Shown here: positions 61,222-64,000 of the stretch, one piece after another | How the letters are laid out: each line of letters begins with the position of its first letter | How positions within the stretch are numbered: the first letter of the stretch is position 1 | Origin: an uncultured bacterium | Lineage (GTDB): Bacteria > Bacillota > Clostridia > Lachnospirales > Lachnospiraceae | Direction: 5' to 3' | Length of the DNA stretch: 64,000 bases | Assembly (NCBI GenBank): GCA_947651225.1 | Contig: CANSYK010000008.1 | Coordinates: 20,067 to 84,066, forward strand | Notes under the pieces: generated by a model | Databases searched by the model: none | Seen by the model: the letters and a program-made list of their open reading frames with translations, nothing else | What the model was told of the DNA's origin: nothing | Position numbers and translations under genes: made by a program

Positions 61222-63303
61222 ATGAAAGTCAATGTCAAAAAAGCGCTGGCAACGATGATGGCAGCAGCCCTTATCGTTACATCCGCTCAGTGCCCAACCG
61301 CTTCCGCCGCAAAAAAGCCTAAGTTAAACAGCAAAAAGGTAACGCTTACGGTAGGAAAAAAGAAAACCTTGAAGGTAAAAAACAAAATCAAAGGTTCTAC
61401 CTATACATGGAAATCTTCTAAGGTTAAAGTAGCAAAAGTAACCAAAAAAGGTGTTGTTAAAGCTGTAAAAGCTGGCACAGCTACCATTACCTGTAAGGTG
61501 AAAACAAAAGCTACCAAAAAAAAGAAAGCAAAAACTTATACCTTAAAATGCAAGGTAACTGTCAAAAAGAAAAAGACAACAAAACCAACAGCAAAGCCAA
61601 CAGCAAAACCAACCACAAAGCCGTCTACAAAGCCATCGGATGTACCGTCTAATAACCCAAGCGATACTCCATCACAGGCTCCATCAGACAACCCATCAAC
61701 CGCACCATCCACAGAGCCAAGTGTTTCTCCGTCGGCTGACCCAAGCGCTTCCCCATCGGTAAGCCCAAGTGTTTCTCCATCGGCAAGCCCGACAACAACA
61801 CCAAGCTATAACTATCGTCCAGGCGGCAGCAGCAGTAAGCCAGGTACAAGTGCAACACCAAGCACTTCACCAACTTCTGCTCCTGATGGAACTGTAGTAG
61901 TTGCAAGTCAGGCAGACTTAGACAATGCATTAAAAGCTGCCACAAAACCAACTACTCTGAAAATAGAAAGCGAAGAACTTACCTCACTCACAATTGCTGA
62001 AGGAACCTACTCTGAAACAGATGTCATTGTAAATGCGCCAAAAGCTACTATTACAAATTCAGCAACATTCAACAGTGTTACAATTGAGGCAATCAGCAGC
62101 GATACATGGATTGAAAAAGCAGTAGGAAATGCACTGAAAATAATTGCAAAATCTGCTCATGTCCAGCTTGATAGCGGTGCAAAACCTACGTCTATTGATA
62201 TTGAAGCTCCTGAAGATAAAAGCGTAACTCCAGATGTTAAAATTACCACAAATGGAGGCACTGCAGATGCAGTCAATGTAACGGCTGTTGTAAACCTTAC
62301 AATCGCTAAAGGTGACTCCGCTGCAACAGGCTCTGATGCACTTTCTGTAAATGTAAAAATCACTGGTGAAACGAAAGACAGTAAAGCAGCAATAACCTCT
62401 TCTATCCCAGTGGCCATCACTACAGAAACCTCTGCAAGTGTAGATATCACTTTAAAAACAGGCGCCGAATCAAGTACAGTAACCGTAGACAAAGCTGATC
62501 AAGACGGTGCCACAGTAACTGTTACAAATAATACTACACAAAATGTAACTGTTACTAACAACAATGCAGAAAATGAGGCTAATAAAACGCAAACTGCTGC
62601 TCCAAACGGCGCCCCTGTAATTGTAGAAGTCAAAGCAGATCCTGACAAGGCATTGATCGCTAAAGCATTAGAAGAACTCACTGAGACAGTTGTTTTAAAT
62701 GGCAATACCACATCTGATTTTAGCAAGGCGAACCTAAAACTCCCAAAAAAATCTGATGAATATAGCGAAACGGCTACTGGGGCTTCTATTTCCTGGACAG
62801 TATCACCTACTGATAATGGCGTATTAGACCTTACTACGGGCCAAATAACACCAGCCGCTACTGATACCACAATAACTTTAACAGCTACTATCACAGCAGG
62901 TAAGGAAAAAGAAACAAAAGAGTTTGGACCTTACACAATTAAGGGAACCGGAACTGGAGCTACCGTAACTGTTACTGCACTAACAATTACTTATACTGCT
63001 GTAAGCGGTTCTGCCACCACTGGTAGCAGTATTACCGTATCAAATCCAAATGCAACCTTATCAGATACTTCTGCTAAAGCAACTTACAAATATGCAATCT
63101 CTACAGAAGCGGCAGATCCAACAAAGGTAACTGATTGGAAAGCAATATCTGACACAACAACCCTTGCAACAGATGCAGATATCTCAAAATACTATCTCTG
63201 GGTAAAAGTAACTGTAGATGCAGATGATACTTACTTTATTAGCCCTGGCATTAGCATAGGAGAACAAACCCCTTCTATGACTATTAAGCCAGACACAAAC
63301 TAA
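61222..63303 (+). CDS. Secreted Ig-like (BIG2) surface protein with Pro/Ser-rich stalk
   Basis: 693 residues, ATG after AAGGAGG. A signal peptide ends near TASAA. Residues about 30-120 form a very Lys-rich BIG2-type domain (LNSKKVTLTVGKKKTLKVKN; GVVKAVKAGTATITCKV). A stalk of about 90 residues repeats PSxxPS and PTAKPT units. The rest (residues about 225-693) is Thr/Ala/Val-rich beta structure, including VVVASQADLDNALKAATKPT and a later Ig-like part. No LPxTG anchor is visible. It is probably a wall-associated adhesin or matrix protein. Confidence 0.8.
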   Translation: MKVNVKKALATMMAAALIVTSAQCPTASAAKKPKLNSKKVTLTVGKKKTLKVKNKIKGSTYTWKSSKVKVAKVTKKGVVKAVKAGTATITCKVKTKATKKKKAKTYTLKCKVTVKKKKTTKPTAKPTAKPTTKPSTKPSDVPSNNPSDTPSQAPSDNPSTAPSTEPSVSPSADPSASPSVSPSVSPSASPTTTPSYNYRPGGSSSKPGTSATPSTSPTSAPDGTVVVASQADLDNALKAATKPTTLKIESEELTSLTIAEGTYSETDVIVNAPKATITNSATFNSVTIEAISSDTWIEKAVGNALKIIAKSAHVQLDSGAKPTSIDIEAPEDKSVTPDVKITTNGGTADAVNVTAVVNLTIAKGDSAATGSDALSVNVKITGETKDSKAAITSSIPVAITTETSASVDITLKTGAESSTVTVDKADQDGATVTVTNNTTQNVTVTNNNAENEANKTQTAAPNGAPVIVEVKADPDKALIAKALEELTETVVLNGNTTSDFSKANLKLPKKSDEYSETATGASISWTVSPTDNGVLDLTTGQITPAATDTTITLTATITAGKEKETKEFGPYTIKGTGTGATVTVTALTITYTAVSGSATTGSSITVSNPNATLSDTSAKATYKYAISTEAADPTKVTDWKAISDTTTLATDADISKYYLWVKVTVDADDTYFISPGISIGEQTPSMTIKPDTN

Positions 63304-63402
63304 TAATTAGTCATTCCTCGTATATCTCCATTAAATATTTCCTAATTTTAATGGAGATGCGATGAACAATTAATACAGCAGGCATTTTAATCATTGCTAC
63401 AC

Positions 63403-63436
63403 ACCAGCCCGGATGGAGTACTCCATCCGGGCTGGT
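63403..63436 (+). terminator. Perfect 17-bp palindromic terminator
   Basis: 34-bp uninterrupted palindrome (half ACCAGCCCGGATGGAGT), followed by ATTTTCTATAT. It ends the surface-protein transcript. The rest of 63437-63790 is AT-rich and shows no gene. Confidence 0.75.
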
Positions 63437-63790
63437 ATTTTCTATATATTCACACATTCTGCCATTCCTTTTTTCTTTTTCCGAAACATTTCTCAAGCAA
63501 ATTTCCTTGCAAAAAATAATGAATTGATATTCTTTGAAGTAATAAAAAATCCAAAAATAAATTACACTTTTTTACAAACAGGCAATGACTCTGCCATACT
63601 CCATTTGCAAAAGAATTGGATTTGCTTTCATATTTATATTTTGAGTGATAGTTTACCTGCAACTCCTTAAAAGAATTTGATGCTCAAATTTGACGTGGGT
63701 ATGAAGGATAACAAGCCTTCCACTTTTCTACAAATGTAAAATTTAATCATTTTCTTTAAATACGCCCAATAGATACTTTCTATCATTCTT

Positions 63791-64000
63791 TCATTCTTTC
63801 ATTTTTGCTATAAATTCTTCCTCACTCAATCCAATCCTGGCTGCAGCATCTATAGGCGAAAGAAAATTTTCTTTTACTAAATCAATAAGTATCTCCAGCC
63901 TTCCTTCCAGTCTTCCTTCCTGCCTGCCTTCCTGTCTTCCTTCCAGCCTTCCTTCTCGTTTAATCGACTTCGCCTCATACTCTAAAATTTTACCTCCCAT
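63791..64000 (-). CDS. C-terminal part of an Rpn/PD-(D/E)XK transposase-nuclease protein (runs off the right edge)
   Basis: 69 residues are visible and the frame is open to the window edge, so the ATG at 64000 is probably internal. REGRLEGRQEGRQEGRLEGR is the charged repeat found before the C-terminus of Rpn-type recombination-promoting nuclease/putative transposase proteins, followed by a helix pair (FLSPIDAAARIGLSEEEFIA) also typical of them. The nuclease core lies outside the window. The repeat is also visible in the DNA as CTTCC-rich 12-bp units. Confidence 0.7.
   Translation of the reverse strand: MGGKILEYEAKSIKREGRLEGRQEGRQEGRLEGRLEILIDLVKENFLSPIDAAARIGLSEEEFIAKMKE

Noticed and set aside
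60932..61238. Minus-strand frames upstream of the surface-protein gene
   Set aside because: No ribosome sites, compositional bias only, and they overlap the leader of the plus-strand gene and the second RNA's terminator.
62157..62894. Minus-strand frames of 111 and 131 residues opposite the surface protein
   Set aside because: Thr/Ala/Val-rich repeats on the plus strand naturally leave long open frames on the other strand; no start signals are seen.
63890..63960. CTTCC-rich tandem repeat as a microsatellite or CRISPR-like array
   Set aside because: It is the coding repeat for the EGR/LEGRQ tract of the Rpn-like protein, a usual feature of that family, not an array.

Overview
The window looks like chromosomal DNA of an anaerobic, spore-forming Clostridia, most likely a Lachnospiraceae member. 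This rests on the low-GC, strongly Shine-Dalgarno-led genes, a DUF3881 protein, the DUF5716/DUF5717 pair, a small acid-soluble spore protein, a GH31 alpha-xylosidase-type enzyme and T-box/TPP-riboswitch control. I inferred species-level identity from nothing and do not claim it. Most genes lie on the minus strand. I saw no rRNA, tRNA, CRISPR array, prophage or full insertion sequence.

Layout. 1-3.7 kb: start of a DegV gene, then two tandem AAA-ATPase/PD-(D/E)XK proteins that share a 305-bp block with no visible mismatch. 3.9-5.4 kb: a DUF4179 anti-sigma-like protein beside an ECF sigma gene broken by a deletion. 5.5-7.4 kb: an operon of frameshifted 4Fe-4S membrane protein, PadR regulator and flavodoxin behind a double palindromic operator. 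7.7-19 kb: DUF3881, then a purine run (purC-purF-purB-HD-GYP-purA-PBP) whose PBP has lost transpeptidase catalytic residues, and a NagZ-like lipoprotein. 19-22.3 kb: Cys/Gly-rich peptide, aroC, trpS. 22.5-22.9 kb: an apparent type I toxin-antitoxin locus. 23-27 kb: a PadR/HAAS/SdpI-like membrane operon and unknown genes. 27-36 kb: HAD phosphatase, AraC regulator, an MNT/HEPN remnant, a GntR-ABC operon, a C39-like peptidase, GH31.

36-44 kb: Fur-type regulator and cysS, a spore protein, a soluble MCP-FIST pair, and valS behind a T-box. 44-50.7 kb: a thiamine operon (TPP riboswitch-thiSFGHE-HAD remnant-thiD-[mobile element]-thiC). 51-52.5 kb: infC-rpmI-rplT with an ATT start for infC. 52.8-59.9 kb: a four-gene cluster of unknown function (DUF5717 giant, DUF5716 actin/Hsp70-like, TPR protein, coiled-coil membrane protein). 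60.4-61 kb: two candidate structured RNAs. 61.2-63.3 kb: a secreted Ig-like surface protein. The right edge holds the C-terminus of an Rpn-like nuclease/transposase protein.

A family of palindromic, MITE-like elements (ends GTTACTATTCACGG / CCGTGAATAGTAAC, about 190 bp, two internal hairpins) is scattered through the intergenic regions, with related short hairpins built on GAGCGTGTTTGA. One copy splits the thiamine operon. The strongest candidates for something undescribed are the DUF5716/5717 cluster, the two structured RNAs, the MITE family and the small toxin locus.
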